From contig NZ_VLKC01000002.1 of the NCBI RefSeq assembly GCF_007830295.1, positions 5,156,388 through 5,218,573 on the forward strand: DNA of 62,186 nucleotides, read 5' to 3'. The notes below the pieces were generated by a model. The model had not been told where the DNA came from and did not search any database. It saw nothing but the letters and a program-made list of their open reading frames with translations. Position numbers and translations under genes: made by a program. Every line of letters starts with the position of its first letter. The stretch's first letter is position 1. This DNA comes from Sporomusa sp. KB1 (GTDB lineage: Bacteria > Bacillota > Negativicutes > Sporomusales > Sporomusaceae). Positions 35,165 to 44,206 of this stretch are shown piece after piece.

Positions 35165-38125
35165 TTACACCCCCAAAGCTGCGCTCATATTTCTTGCATA
35201 CGCCGGGCTACTAGCGGTTTTATTTAGTACCGCATCCGGCGCAATCTCAACAATAATTTGCCGTATTCCTTCCAGCAGTCCGCCGTCAGTGGCTGTTACC
35301 TTGTCATTACCGTGGTTGTTGATTATGATTTGTACGCCACCTGCCCGGCCTCCGCCTGCCTGGCTTACACCGGCGCTGTCGTATCGGTTGCTGAGACTGG
35401 ATAGTGATGGGCCTGTTACTAATCCACCGCTGGCATAGGCCGGTATCTTGCCGGTTTCATTCATATAGTTCAGGTTGTCTATGCCAATTGCTTCTGTTGC
35501 CGCCGCGTTCAGCATATATTCCTTGTTTGAACCCCATAATAATATACTGTCTGAAGTGCCTGTCCCTGGGCCGGTTAGTAGGCCACCTGTGGCTAAGTGG
35601 GTAGTAATTGGGGTTTGTACGCTTATTCCGGAAAAGGAATAGTTGCTTGAACTGCCTGAACTGCTTTTTATTCCCGGCAACCAGCTTAGTAGACTAGTTG
35701 TCAGGTTCGCCGCCATTTGTTTAGCGTAAATATCCGCAATGATATTGACAACCATGTCGCGAAAAGATACCCACTTATTGCCAATCGTGTCAAGGTTGAC
35801 AATCATATCCTTGAATATGCCTTCCATGCCGGAGCGAAATTGATTGGTAGCGCCAGCCATTATGGACATGCTGGAACGGTGGGAGTCCTGCCAGGCATCG
35901 TAATAAGCTTCAAACATGGCTTTGCGGCCTATTAAGTCTTGATTAAATAATGACTGCTCGCTTTCAATAAGCTGCTTCATTTTTTCAAAGTTCCCGGCAT
36001 TTTGAGCAGATTCAATGTCTTCTTTCCATTTGGCATAGTCAAAATTTAGGGCTTTTAGTTTTGATAATTTTTCTTGTTCAATAATTTGAATTTCTTTATT
36101 TTTTTGTTTTTGAAAATTTACCATGCCATTGGCCGTAATTTCAAAAATTATCCCATTATCTTCCCATGCTTTTCTATAATTTTTTTGTTGTTCTTGGGTT
36201 GCGGCATTGTATTTTTCTGTTAAATCTCTATACCAGTTTTCTGTTTCTGTGTTTTGCTTCTTGGCATCATTATTAATATTTGATTTTTCTAATGCTACCG
36301 GCGAAGCTTCAACACCAAAGTCAGAATTAACTTTTTTAGACAATCCTAGCTTATCAATTTTTTCCTGCAATTCTCTCGCATGGTTATAGGCGGAATCTCT
36401 TATGTCGTTAACTTCTTTTTGTTTGTCGTAAGCGGCCTTAATACGCTTTCTGCTGTAGGTTTCTTCCAGCATGTCTAAATCTTTTTGATAGGTTTCGTTA
36501 GCCGCCGCTGATTCTTTGAGTTTTTCCAACGTGTCACTATACCCTATGTCTACTTGTTCCGTTTGGGTCTTAGTGGTGCTAATCCACTCTTGCCTTATTG
36601 ACCTATGAACTTCTTCCGCCTTAGTTTTTAATTTTTCCCATTCTTTTTCCGCTTCCTTGGCCGCTTTGGCGCTGGAATCGCCCACGCTGGCCGCCGAATT
36701 TGACAACCCTTTGAATGTCCGGTCTGTCCCGCCCGCCACTTCTTTGATAGAGCGCAATCCGGCTTCTATTTTGCTGTAGTTTAGTCCGATATTGATTTTT
36801 CCCCAAGCGTCACTTACTCTTTTGGCCGCCGCGCCGTTATTATTCGCGGCCAGATTGCGGGCTGTGGTAGCGGAATTAACAGCTTTGGTACTGAAAGTAG
36901 ATATCCAGTCCGCCATAGTACCAGATAAACTGTCGCCGCCAAAAAAATCTACCAATGTTTTGGCAATACGTAAAACCGCCGTTACGCCTTCATAAGATCG
37001 CTGCTTGATTCGTTCCCAAGCTAATGCAACACTATCGGCAATACTATCTCCCCAGGCTGAAAATATCTGTGTAAGCGGTTCCCAGTTTTTCCAGATTTCA
37101 TAGGCTACTATGCCGAAAGCGACGCCTGCTGCGATCAACGGCAAAAATGGTGATACGGCTGCCCACGCGCTAGCTGCCAAGGAATACAAGGCCGGTACTG
37201 CCACAAACATAATCGCAGTTGATAACGCCGCAATCCCTGCCAATACTTCCGGTGGCACCATGTCCAATAATGCGGCTTTAACACCTGCGCTTTGTACTTT
37301 TGAGGAAAATTCGCTGAGATAGTTGGCTGTGTCCTGCATTTTTTCTTTGATTCCTAGGGTATCATTTAGCTTGTCCCCTAGATTTTTCATGACCATTTCC
37401 ACGTTATCTTTTATGGTAGAGAATAGTCCTGGAATCTCTTTGGCTTGCGCTTCCATGCCACCTTTGAAATCTTTTTGCATGCCCAATAGTATAGCGTTTA
37501 TGCCGCTTTGAGCATCCACTTCGCCGTCTGTAACTTTCTTCATCACGTTGGCAATGGACATATCCATACTGTCAGCCAGGTACTGCCAGGCATTTACACC
37601 GGCCTCAGCAAGCTGCATGACTTCCTCCGCCTGTATCTTGCCTTTGGCTTGCATTTGTCCAATTGAGCGCTGCATACTGTCAATGCCTTCTTGTCCGCTG
37701 CCCAACATGGCAGCAGTGTCGCCCAAGACATTCATAATAGGAATAATGTCTTGGGCGACAAATTTAAAGGCCAATAGCTTCTTGCTGGAATCCTGTAAAC
37801 CTTTTAGTTCAAAAGGCGTGTCAGCGGCAAATTGGGTCAATTCGCTTAAAAACTGCTGGACGTTTGTGCCATCTTTTATTAGGGTTTCAAACGCCTTATT
37901 GCTGGCGTTCATTTTTCCTGATAACGCCACACTGGCAACACCGGCAGCAGTCATGCCGGTTACTAGCCCACCCAGCAGCCCCGCCGCATTTGATGATAAT
38001 TCTAATGATTCCGGGCCAAATGCTCTTTTTAATTGCCGCTGCGAAGCCGCTATTTCCCGCTTTAAACCGGAACTATCCGCGCCTATTTTCACCAGAAGTT
38101 CCGCAACTGTCGCTATTTTACTCAC
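35165..38125 (-). CDS. Tail tape measure protein
   Basis: 986 residues; sets tail length. An N-terminal TP901-type tape-measure domain (about 70-280, with AADTPFELKGLQDSSKKLLAF), hydrophobic helices near 295-345, a long coiled-coil region (about 490-760, rich in Lys/Glu), and a Gly/Ser-rich C-terminus. Length predicts a tail of roughly 150 nm by the usual 1.5 angstrom per residue rule. RBS AAGGGGGGTGAG. Confidence 0.93.
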   Translation of the reverse strand: MSKIATVAELLVKIGADSSGLKREIAASQRQLKRAFGPESLELSSNAAGLLGGLVTGMTAAGVASVALSGKMNASNKAFETLIKDGTNVQQFLSELTQFAADTPFELKGLQDSSKKLLAFKFVAQDIIPIMNVLGDTAAMLGSGQEGIDSMQRSIGQMQAKGKIQAEEVMQLAEAGVNAWQYLADSMDMSIANVMKKVTDGEVDAQSGINAILLGMQKDFKGGMEAQAKEIPGLFSTIKDNVEMVMKNLGDKLNDTLGIKEKMQDTANYLSEFSSKVQSAGVKAALLDMVPPEVLAGIAALSTAIMFVAVPALYSLAASAWAAVSPFLPLIAAGVAFGIVAYEIWKNWEPLTQIFSAWGDSIADSVALAWERIKQRSYEGVTAVLRIAKTLVDFFGGDSLSGTMADWISTFSTKAVNSATTARNLAANNNGAAAKRVSDAWGKINIGLNYSKIEAGLRSIKEVAGGTDRTFKGLSNSAASVGDSSAKAAKEAEKEWEKLKTKAEEVHRSIRQEWISTTKTQTEQVDIGYSDTLEKLKESAAANETYQKDLDMLEETYSRKRIKAAYDKQKEVNDIRDSAYNHARELQEKIDKLGLSKKVNSDFGVEASPVALEKSNINNDAKKQNTETENWYRDLTEKYNAATQEQQKNYRKAWEDNGIIFEITANGMVNFQKQKNKEIQIIEQEKLSKLKALNFDYAKWKEDIESAQNAGNFEKMKQLIESEQSLFNQDLIGRKAMFEAYYDAWQDSHRSSMSIMAGATNQFRSGMEGIFKDMIVNLDTIGNKWVSFRDMVVNIIADIYAKQMAANLTTSLLSWLPGIKSSSGSSSNYSFSGISVQTPITTHLATGGLLTGPGTGTSDSILLWGSNKEYMLNAAATEAIGIDNLNYMNETGKIPAYASGGLVTGPSLSSLSNRYDSAGVSQAGGGRAGGVQIIINNHGNDKVTATDGGLLEGIRQIIVEIAPDAVLNKTASSPAYARNMSAALGV

Positions 38126-38193
38126 CCCCCTTCTTAAAGATTGTTTATTTTTGTAAAATGATGGGTTATAATAACAGGAAAGGAGCTGATTAT

Positions 38194-38940
38194 GTGAAAA
38201 AGATAGTTCTAATGTTTTGGCTGCTTATTTTTTCAATACCAGCCTTTGCGGCTGATGTTTACTGTGGCGATTATCAAGGCCACCCGGTATATTTGCGAAC
38301 GGAAAGCATCACAAAAAACACGGTGGCATCAACTAACACCTTTACCGTGTTTCAGGATGAAAAATCTATCAGTGTTTTCCCTGAGTATAGCCATTATTAC
38401 GAGGCCCATCTGATCACCGAGAATCAACTTTACAGGGTTCTCTTTTCTGAATCATTGAAAGAATCGTTTTTAGTTGAAAAAATACTTAACGGCTATAACA
38501 AAGAGACAATGCACGATATGGATTTAAATTTTGTGTACAATGCAGTAGTTGAAAGCTATACTCCCGAAACGCAAAAAGCGAATGCTGAATACAGTCGTAA
38601 TTTTAGTAATCAAAAATACTCGGAACAATATGACGCTAAGAGGAAGTTAGAATTAGTTCAAGAGTTAGAAATAGAAATTTCCATGTATCGTCACAATAAA
38701 GAAAAAGTGCATCCAGAAATGTCCTCTTACAAATCAAATCAGGCACATAAAGGTTATACTCGTTTCCCTTCTCCTACTTCAGAGGAATTAGACCAGAAAT
38801 ATTATAAGGAGTTTGCTGAAGATCATAAGAATGAAATCTTAAGACTGAGTAAGTTTTTTTCCACTGATGAATTAATTCAAATTGCCGACAAATTGAAGTT
38901 TAATAATGAGGAAAGAGTATTACTCTTATCAGGAAAATAA
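38194..38940 (+). CDS. Secreted protein, plus-strand cargo
   Basis: 248 residues. GTG start at 38194 with AAAGGAGCTGATT; signal peptide KKIVLMFWLLIFSIPAFAA cut after AFA. The mature part is hydrophilic with a Lys/Glu-rich helical C-terminal half. No family recognised. TATAAT at 38167-38172 gives it a private promoter against the late operon, and a bidirectional terminator follows, so it is a self-contained moron. It could alter the cell envelope of the lysogen; that is inference. Confidence 0.82.
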   Translation: MKKIVLMFWLLIFSIPAFAADVYCGDYQGHPVYLRTESITKNTVASTNTFTVFQDEKSISVFPEYSHYYEAHLITENQLYRVLFSESLKESFLVEKILNGYNKETMHDMDLNFVYNAVVESYTPETQKANAEYSRNFSNQKYSEQYDAKRKLELVQELEIEISMYRHNKEKVHPEMSSYKSNQAHKGYTRFPSPTSEELDQKYYKEFAEDHKNEILRLSKFFSTDELIQIADKLKFNNEERVLLLSGK

Positions 38941-38962
38941 AGAGGCCGCAAAAGCCTCTTTA
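38938..38962. terminator. Bidirectional terminator
   Basis: AAAGAGGC / GCCTCTTT stem with T-rich 3' side, placed between the convergent secreted-protein gene and the tail chaperone GT frame. Confidence 0.8.
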
Positions 38963-39666
38963 TTTATTTCTTAATACCTTCTTAAATTTTTTTCTTAGAT
39001 ATTCTTCATCTTTCTTGCGGTCATTCCGCTTTGTTTCAGGATGATTGAGCGGTTCTAGCAGATCCTTGGCTGAGATTGGATTTTTTATCCATACATTAAT
39101 TAGACGGCTGACAAAATAAGCCGTTGTGGTTCTGTCCTGCTCCCGCCGCCATTCATACCCGTCGAGCATTGCTATAAATTCATGCGGCTGTAATCGTTCA
39201 AACTGCCATGGTTTTAGGTTTAGCGGGCCGTAGGCAATAGATTCGGCCCACTCTACCCATTCAGTAAAACAGGAAACAGTTACTCTGTTTCCTGTTTCTC
39301 GTTTTTTTCTTCTTTATCCTGAATTTCCTCAGTTTCATCCTTGGCTAATGCTCTTTTTTTAGCATCCTTACCGTAAATTCCTGTGGCGGCAATAGCCTTG
39401 GCAATCAATATACCGATTTCATTAATACTGCCGCCTTCTTCCAGATATTTTTCGATCTTTTCGGCATAAAATTCCAATGTCGCCTTGTGATGGTGATGTT
39501 TTAGCCCGATTTGTAGCCCAAGTAGGCAAAAGTTTACACCAACTTCCAGGTTGGCGATATTGATAATTGATTTTCCTGTTACTCTTTCTAGTTCTGACAG
39601 CCTTTGAATATCAAAATATAGGTATTGATTTTTATCAAATAACTCAAAAGGTATGCTGTTTTTCAT
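38960..39666 (-). CDS. Tail assembly chaperone GT, made by -1 frameshift
   Basis: Fusion of the 128-residue G frame with a -1 frame that has no start of its own until 39169. Slippage on A AAA AAC (39307-39301) joins G codon 122 to 113 further codons (…TEWVEWAESIAYGPLNLKPW…MLDGYEWRREQD…), giving about 235 residues. The T-type part is known to bind the tape measure, G the tail tube protein. Position between tube and tape measure genes is exactly that of lambda G/GT. Confidence 0.88.
39270..39307 (-). promoter_or_regulatory. Programmed -1 frameshift signal
   Basis: Slippery heptamer A_AAA_AAC (39307-39301, in the G frame), a 6-nt spacer, then a perfect 10-bp stem CAGGAAACAG/CTGTTTCCTG (39294-39285 and 39279-39270) with loop AGTAA that contains the G stop codon. 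Confidence 0.9.
39280..39666 (-). CDS. Tail assembly chaperone G-like
   Basis: 128 residues; FELFDKNQYLYFDIQRLSELERVTGKSI... helical protein with an acidic Lys/Glu tail. The unshifted product of the G/GT pair. ATG at 39666, RBS AAAGGAGAGAGC. Confidence 0.88.
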   Translation of the reverse strand: MKNSIPFELFDKNQYLYFDIQRLSELERVTGKSIINIANLEVGVNFCLLGLQIGLKHHHHKATLEFYAEKIEKYLEEGGSINEIGILIAKAIAATGIYGKDAKKRALAKDETEEIQDKEEKNEKQETE

Positions 39667-39710
39667 GTTTTTGCTCTCTCCTTTTACTTCTCTTATTTTA
39701 ATGTTTTTGG

Positions 39711-40442
39711 TTAGGCGGCAATTACTGTCACGCAGGGAATATCTCCCCCGGTTGTAAGGCTGGCATAAAATAGGTGTTCTCCAACTGTCAGGGTTTCAAG
39801 ATAGTCACCTTTGATAATAATGTATCCGTAGTCTGTGGTATAGTTTGCAGCCAGGACCGCCCCAGACGCATCCTTTAGGGTTTTCACTTTTGCTTTGGCA
39901 TCAAAGTAAATTGCTATATCATCGGCAGCAGTTTTTGAAACAACCTCTGAAAGATTAGATATTGGCCCACTACCGCTTAGCGTTCCTTTTAAGGTCGCTT
40001 CTCCATCGTGCGGCGTGTCACTGTCAAAGGCAGTAATAGCAGCCCACCCTACCTGATAGCTATCATCAGGATACCGTAACTTTATGTTGATTTTCTTTCT
40101 TTGATAGAACGCTTGCCTGAGTACCGCTACGCCTTCATTCTTAAGCAATAGTAACCCATCAAGACTTATTGACCAGGAAAGCAAACCCGGCATTGTTTCT
40201 TTAAACCCGCCAGACGTTTTATGTCCCGTTGAAATTTCATCAGCTGACTGGCTCAAGGATGCGCCGCGCTGTCCGCCCACCAGCAACCAATCAGGGACAA
40301 ACGCAGTCCCTATATTGACATACATCAAATAGTCCTTACCGGCAGTAGCTATGCTTGCGTTCGGTTCTTCTGGTAATTCCTGCTCCATGCCTACAACAGC
40401 GAATTTTTGTAGTTCAAAGATATTTAATTTATACTTTTTCAT
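39711..40442 (-). CDS. Major tail tube protein, TP901-1 type
   Basis: 243 residues. GKDYLMYVNIGTAFVPDWLLVGGQRGASLSQSADEISTG is the conserved tube strand set. Residues 155-243 are an extra C-terminal immunoglobulin-like domain. Polymerises into the non-contractile tube. Confidence 0.9.
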   Translation of the reverse strand: MKKYKLNIFELQKFAVVGMEQELPEEPNASIATAGKDYLMYVNIGTAFVPDWLLVGGQRGASLSQSADEISTGHKTSGGFKETMPGLLSWSISLDGLLLLKNEGVAVLRQAFYQRKKINIKLRYPDDSYQVGWAAITAFDSDTPHDGEATLKGTLSGSGPISNLSEVVSKTAADDIAIYFDAKAKVKTLKDASGAVLAANYTTDYGYIIIKGDYLETLTVGEHLFYASLTTGGDIPCVTVIAA

Positions 40443-40842
40443 GCTGACCTCCCATATTTTGAGTTTTTGCGTTAAAGTTTACAATCCCGTAAAATAAAGC
40501 GTCTTGCCTGGCACCCTTGCCGCTTTTAGCATCTTTTTCAATTAGCTTATATCCACTCGCTGACAAATCAATCTTACCCGCCGTCAGAACATAGGTAATA
40601 TCCTCTACAATTTCATTAACTTCTGTCTTACCCTGGTAATCCGTCCATATCTCAAGTTCAAATGTTATGTCGCAGATATCAGTATCTTTCGCGCCGCTTA
40701 GTGTGTATTCATAGTCACTGATAAGGATATACGGGAATGATTGTTTCTTTGGCAGCTTGTCATATACAGGCGTGGTCTGCTTTTCTTTTAATAGGTTATA
40801 TATGGCAGTCTGCAATGGATTAATAGGGACTCTGCGCCTCAT
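40429..40842 (-). CDS. Tail terminator/completion protein, DUF3168
   Basis: 137 residues; INPLQTAIYNLLKEKQTTPVYDKLPKKQSFPYILISDYE is typical of DUF3168 (gpU-like). Caps the tube and joins it to the head. Overlaps the tube gene by 14 bases. Confidence 0.87.
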   Translation of the reverse strand: MRRRVPINPLQTAIYNLLKEKQTTPVYDKLPKKQSFPYILISDYEYTLSGAKDTDICDITFELEIWTDYQGKTEVNEIVEDITYVLTAGKIDLSASGYKLIEKDAKSGKGARQDALFYGIVNFNAKTQNMGGQHEKV

Positions 40843-41324
40843 GGTTTTTTAATCACCTTCTTTAATTCGTTGACCATTTTGGGGGCTTCATCCTTATAAG
40901 GCGGTTCCATGTATGGTTTGGCGCGGCGTTTCGGAATGTTGGCCTTGGCGGCGAAATGAGTCTGCCCCGGCATGAGCGGCCCCAGTGTTTTGCCGCTGAC
41001 AGTCAGGGCCTTTTTTCTTTTTGGTACTTCTGTAGCAGCAGAGGCCCCAAACTCTACTAAGTGAGCATGGGGCCTCTTGGCCGCGATAGTGCCGGTTATG
41101 CTTAGTTTGTTGAACCGGAAAGAAATGTGCTTTTTTAAGTCTCCAGATTCTACCGAGACAAGTTTCTTTGCCCCGGCACATATTGTTTTGGTGGAATTAT
41201 ATACTACATGCTCAATACCCGCCGCCGTTTTTCTATCGTAAGCACTTATGCTTTTGATAGCTTCCTGCAGTTCCGGCACTTTATAATTGACATAAAAACC
41301 TCTCAACGCACCACTTCCCGACAA
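40839..41324 (-). CDS. HK97 gp10-like head-tail protein
   Basis: 161 residues, basic; VPELQEAIKSISAYDRKTAAGIEHVVYNSTKTICAGAKKL and ...RAKPYMEPPYKDEAPKMVNELKKVI match the gp10 family. Overlaps both neighbours by a few bases, part of the connector string. Confidence 0.87.
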   Translation of the reverse strand: MSGSGALRGFYVNYKVPELQEAIKSISAYDRKTAAGIEHVVYNSTKTICAGAKKLVSVESGDLKKHISFRFNKLSITGTIAAKRPHAHLVEFGASAATEVPKRKKALTVSGKTLGPLMPGQTHFAAKANIPKRRAKPYMEPPYKDEAPKMVNELKKVIKKP

Positions 41325-41653
41325 ATCAAGATCATGTTTTCTGTATCAAAACTATAGGTGTTCTCCACACTGAATATATGCTCACCCCATAGCACCCGCC
41401 AGCCGCGTTCCACGTCTTGCCGCCGCCATATTTCAAATTCCTGCAGAATGTTGCCGACGAGGTTTCCTGCTTCCTCTTTTACCGTAGGGCGCGGCTTACG
41501 GAATCTGGCCCACACTGTAGCCACTGTGATCCACTCTGTTTCGCGCCCTCCCCGGCCATCCTCTAATTCTTCCTCGATTGCTTCCCGCTGTATAATTATT
41601 TTTTTGTTTTTAACCCCGGCAAGGTCTTTTGCGGCCTCAATTTTGGTTTTCAA
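41303..41653 (-). CDS. Head closure protein (phage head-tail adaptor family)
   Basis: 116 residues; KKIIIQREAIEEELEDGRGGRETEWITVATVWARFRKP is the adaptor beta-barrel pattern. Stops DNA leakage and accepts the tail. Confidence 0.85.
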   Translation of the reverse strand: MKTKIEAAKDLAGVKNKKIIIQREAIEEELEDGRGGRETEWITVATVWARFRKPRPTVKEEAGNLVGNILQEFEIWRRQDVERGWRVLWGEHIFSVENTYSFDTENMILICREVVR

Positions 41654-41912
41654 GTTCCATCACCGCGCTTTGCAGTTGCAGTCTTAATATTGCACCGGCA
41701 AAATTTTCTTCAAAGTACTCGGATGCGTTATTATAGGCATAGCGGCAATAATCAAAAAGGAGTGACTTGGCAAGCCCTTCACTTTCAAAGTCAAGGGTTG
41801 TACCTGTCAATCCTTCCAAATGCGTTCTGCCGCGCAATATTGTGTTTTCTAATATGGTATCTTCGTCATTGCCGGTTATTCTAAGATAGTCTTTTATTTC
41901 ATCCAGTAGCAT
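41637..41912 (-). CDS. Head-tail connector, gp6 type
   Basis: 91 residues: LLDEIKDYLRITGNDEDTILENTILRGRTHLEGLTG is the standard start of gp6-like connectors. Directly behind the capsid gene. Confidence 0.88.
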   Translation of the reverse strand: MLLDEIKDYLRITGNDEDTILENTILRGRTHLEGLTGTTLDFESEGLAKSLLFDYCRYAYNNASEYFEENFAGAILRLQLQSAVMELENQN

Positions 41913-41919
41913 TATGCAC

Positions 41920-43389
41920 CTACGCGGTATGGGTTACAGCCAATACGTATGCTTCCATTTCCGTGTCCTTGGTTACGGTAATGACAACCACGTTCTGCCC
42001 TTCTACCCATGTCAAGGCGTTTGCTAGGTCTTCCGCCGTACCGTTTAATGTCGCCGTGATGGTTGCTTCTCCATCTTTAACCGTTGCAGTTACCAAGTCA
42101 GTAGCGTTTCCAGTTTCAGCCGTGTAGTAATGGATTGCACTATTAAACGCCGGGCTTATCTCAACAGCACCGTTAGCGACCTTCAACCCGGCCAAAGTAG
42201 CATCAACAAAAGGCTTAGTGCGCATAATCGGGTAAACCGGCTTTAAGTTCGTGATATTAAGGCGTTTGAAAGAGGTGCTGTCAAGCGGCTTACCATTTCC
42301 GTATAACTTGGTCAAATATACCCTTTCATCTTCAAGGAAACGGTATTCATCCGAATACTCTATTTTACCGCCCTTGCCAGTTCCAAGCGCCATAAAATAC
42401 CGTTTTCCAAGGCCGATAATGGCCTCATTTGCCGGAACCCATACTGATTGTATTACTCTGGTGGGAAATGGGAAGATGTTGGTCACATAACTGCCATCTT
42501 GCCTCTGGAAAACAGATGCAGGCATAACCTTGGTAAAATAGTCAACCGGGTTGACTATTAGCAAAACTTCGCTGATCGTGCGGTATAACCCAGTAGGCGC
42601 GACGGCCAAACTTGCCAGAATGCCACCGTAATTTTCCGGGGTAAATGAGGAAAACGGCACGGCTACCAGTAATTCATAGCCGTTTGTGGGATGCAGTGCC
42701 GAATTCGGGTCCCGCCGCATACCGCAAGGCTGATTTACGCCGGTTCCATTAATAATGCCTTTTTCAAGGCCGTTGGCGATTGCTTCTGATAGGATTGTAC
42801 GGATATACCGATCAAGCCACGCCGGTCCTAAATCCAGCATTGCTTTGCCAATCGGGATAAACGCGGATAATTTCTTTTGCGACAAGTCAATTTTACTAAA
42901 TCCTGCTGTCAATTCGGTTGCGATAGCGGCGGTCAAGGTGTCCCATGTCGCTAAGTGCCGACCATCCTGAACACTGACCAAGATTTCAACCAATGGGCCG
43001 GTAGGCATAAAATTAATGGCATCTAACAAGGGGTGTGCCTCGGTTATGTCTTCAAATACCGAATCAATAACGGTTTTAGGGAGAACAACATCAAATTCCG
43101 TAAGGGACTGTTGAATGTTCCCCGTTTTCATGCCGGTGATGAGTTTTTCATAAAAGTTAGTTTCCTGTGAAGTCAAAACCCTTACGCCACGCCCGGCAAG
43201 AATGGTATTGTCGGAAGACTGGACAAGCCCTTTAGCCTCCGACATTACCGCTTCTTGCAGCATGTCGGTGTAATCGGTAAACGCCTGGGAAAAATCTTCC
43301 TCGTTGCCGTCTTTTATGGCCTGATTCATTTTGACCATGATTTCTGCTTTCTTTTGCTGGATTAAATCCAAGTTTTTCACATGCTTCAC
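41920..43389 (-). CDS. Major capsid protein, HK97 fold, with C-terminal beta domain
   Basis: 489 residues. Residues 1-70 form the helical delta/scaffold domain normally removed by the protease. About 90-390 is the HK97 core (ITEAHPLLDAINFMPTG..., LDRYIRTILSEAIANGLEKGIINGTGVNQPCGMR). The last ~95 residues (DATLAGLKVANGAVEISPAF...) are a cadherin-like/Ig-like domain, probably surface-exposed on capsids, an addition to the basic fold. Confidence 0.93.
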   Translation of the reverse strand: MKHVKNLDLIQQKKAEIMVKMNQAIKDGNEEDFSQAFTDYTDMLQEAVMSEAKGLVQSSDNTILAGRGVRVLTSQETNFYEKLITGMKTGNIQQSLTEFDVVLPKTVIDSVFEDITEAHPLLDAINFMPTGPLVEILVSVQDGRHLATWDTLTAAIATELTAGFSKIDLSQKKLSAFIPIGKAMLDLGPAWLDRYIRTILSEAIANGLEKGIINGTGVNQPCGMRRDPNSALHPTNGYELLVAVPFSSFTPENYGGILASLAVAPTGLYRTISEVLLIVNPVDYFTKVMPASVFQRQDGSYVTNIFPFPTRVIQSVWVPANEAIIGLGKRYFMALGTGKGGKIEYSDEYRFLEDERVYLTKLYGNGKPLDSTSFKRLNITNLKPVYPIMRTKPFVDATLAGLKVANGAVEISPAFNSAIHYYTAETGNATDLVTATVKDGEATITATLNGTAEDLANALTWVEGQNVVVITVTKDTEMEAYVLAVTHTA

Positions 43390-43408
43390 TCCTTTATTAA
43401 TAAAAAAA

Positions 43409-44206
43409 TCAGCGGAATAATGCCGCTAATAATTTTTTTGGGTTATTTTGTTGATGTTTTTCTTCCAGTTTGGGCGGTGGTTCCGGCGCGGGATGCACTG
43501 CCGGTTTGCTTTGTTGGCTCATTTCGCGGAATTGTGCCGTAAGCGCCCGGTGATAACTCAATTGTTGCTCTAATGTTTTATTAACGGCTTGCAGCATTTG
43601 TTTTGCCGTCGTTAAGTCGGCTTCCTGTTCTAAAATCTTGTCGCACAATCCATATTCAAGGCATTGCTTGGCTGTTAGCCACGTTTCCGCCTCCATTAGT
43701 TCTTTTAATTTTTCTTCGGTTATTTTTCCGCTTGATTTTTCAAGATATGCCTGTCGATTACCCTCCATTCTCATGTCGTTGTCATCAGCCGCCTTGCGCA
43801 GTTCCCGTGAGTTTCCAAATACATAAAGACGTATATCGTGTATCATTTGCATTGTGTTTGAGTACATAAAAACTTCATCGCAAGCAGTAAGGATAAATGA
43901 CGCCGCTGAACATGCAAAGCCATCGACATATCCCGTCTTATGCGCACTGTGTCGTTTTAATTGGTTTCTGATAGCATAAGCCTCATAGGCTGACCCGCCA
44001 AAGCTATTCGCGTAGATATTAATTTGCTTAACATCTGGATATTTAGCCAATTCTCTCCTGAAATACTCGGCAGAGGTTTCGCTTTCGACAAGTTCCCAGT
44101 TCCACCAGTCTATATAATCCGCTTGAATATCCCCATAGATATACATATCCAGTGAATCCGGCTGTGCCGACTGTTTTAATTCCCATGTGCGTTTTTCTTG
44201 TTTCAC
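43409..44206 (-). CDS. Prohead protease, ClpP-like
   Basis: 265 residues with ClpP/crotonase fold: nucleophile Ser in GFACSAASFILTA, catalytic His in TMQMIHDIRLYVFG, oxyanion strand NIYANSFGGSAYEAY. Matures the capsid by removing the scaffold segment. Overlaps the portal gene by four bases. Confidence 0.92.
   Translation of the reverse strand: MKQEKRTWELKQSAQPDSLDMYIYGDIQADYIDWWNWELVESETSAEYFRRELAKYPDVKQINIYANSFGGSAYEAYAIRNQLKRHSAHKTGYVDGFACSAASFILTACDEVFMYSNTMQMIHDIRLYVFGNSRELRKAADDNDMRMEGNRQAYLEKSSGKITEEKLKELMEAETWLTAKQCLEYGLCDKILEQEADLTTAKQMLQAVNKTLEQQLSYHRALTAQFREMSQQSKPAVHPAPEPPPKLEEKHQQNNPKKLLAALFR

Noticed and set aside
44087..44110. Reverse-orientation TTCGAC box as part of the shared element
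   Set aside because: No GGAA-like box at 11 nt and it lies inside the protease gene.
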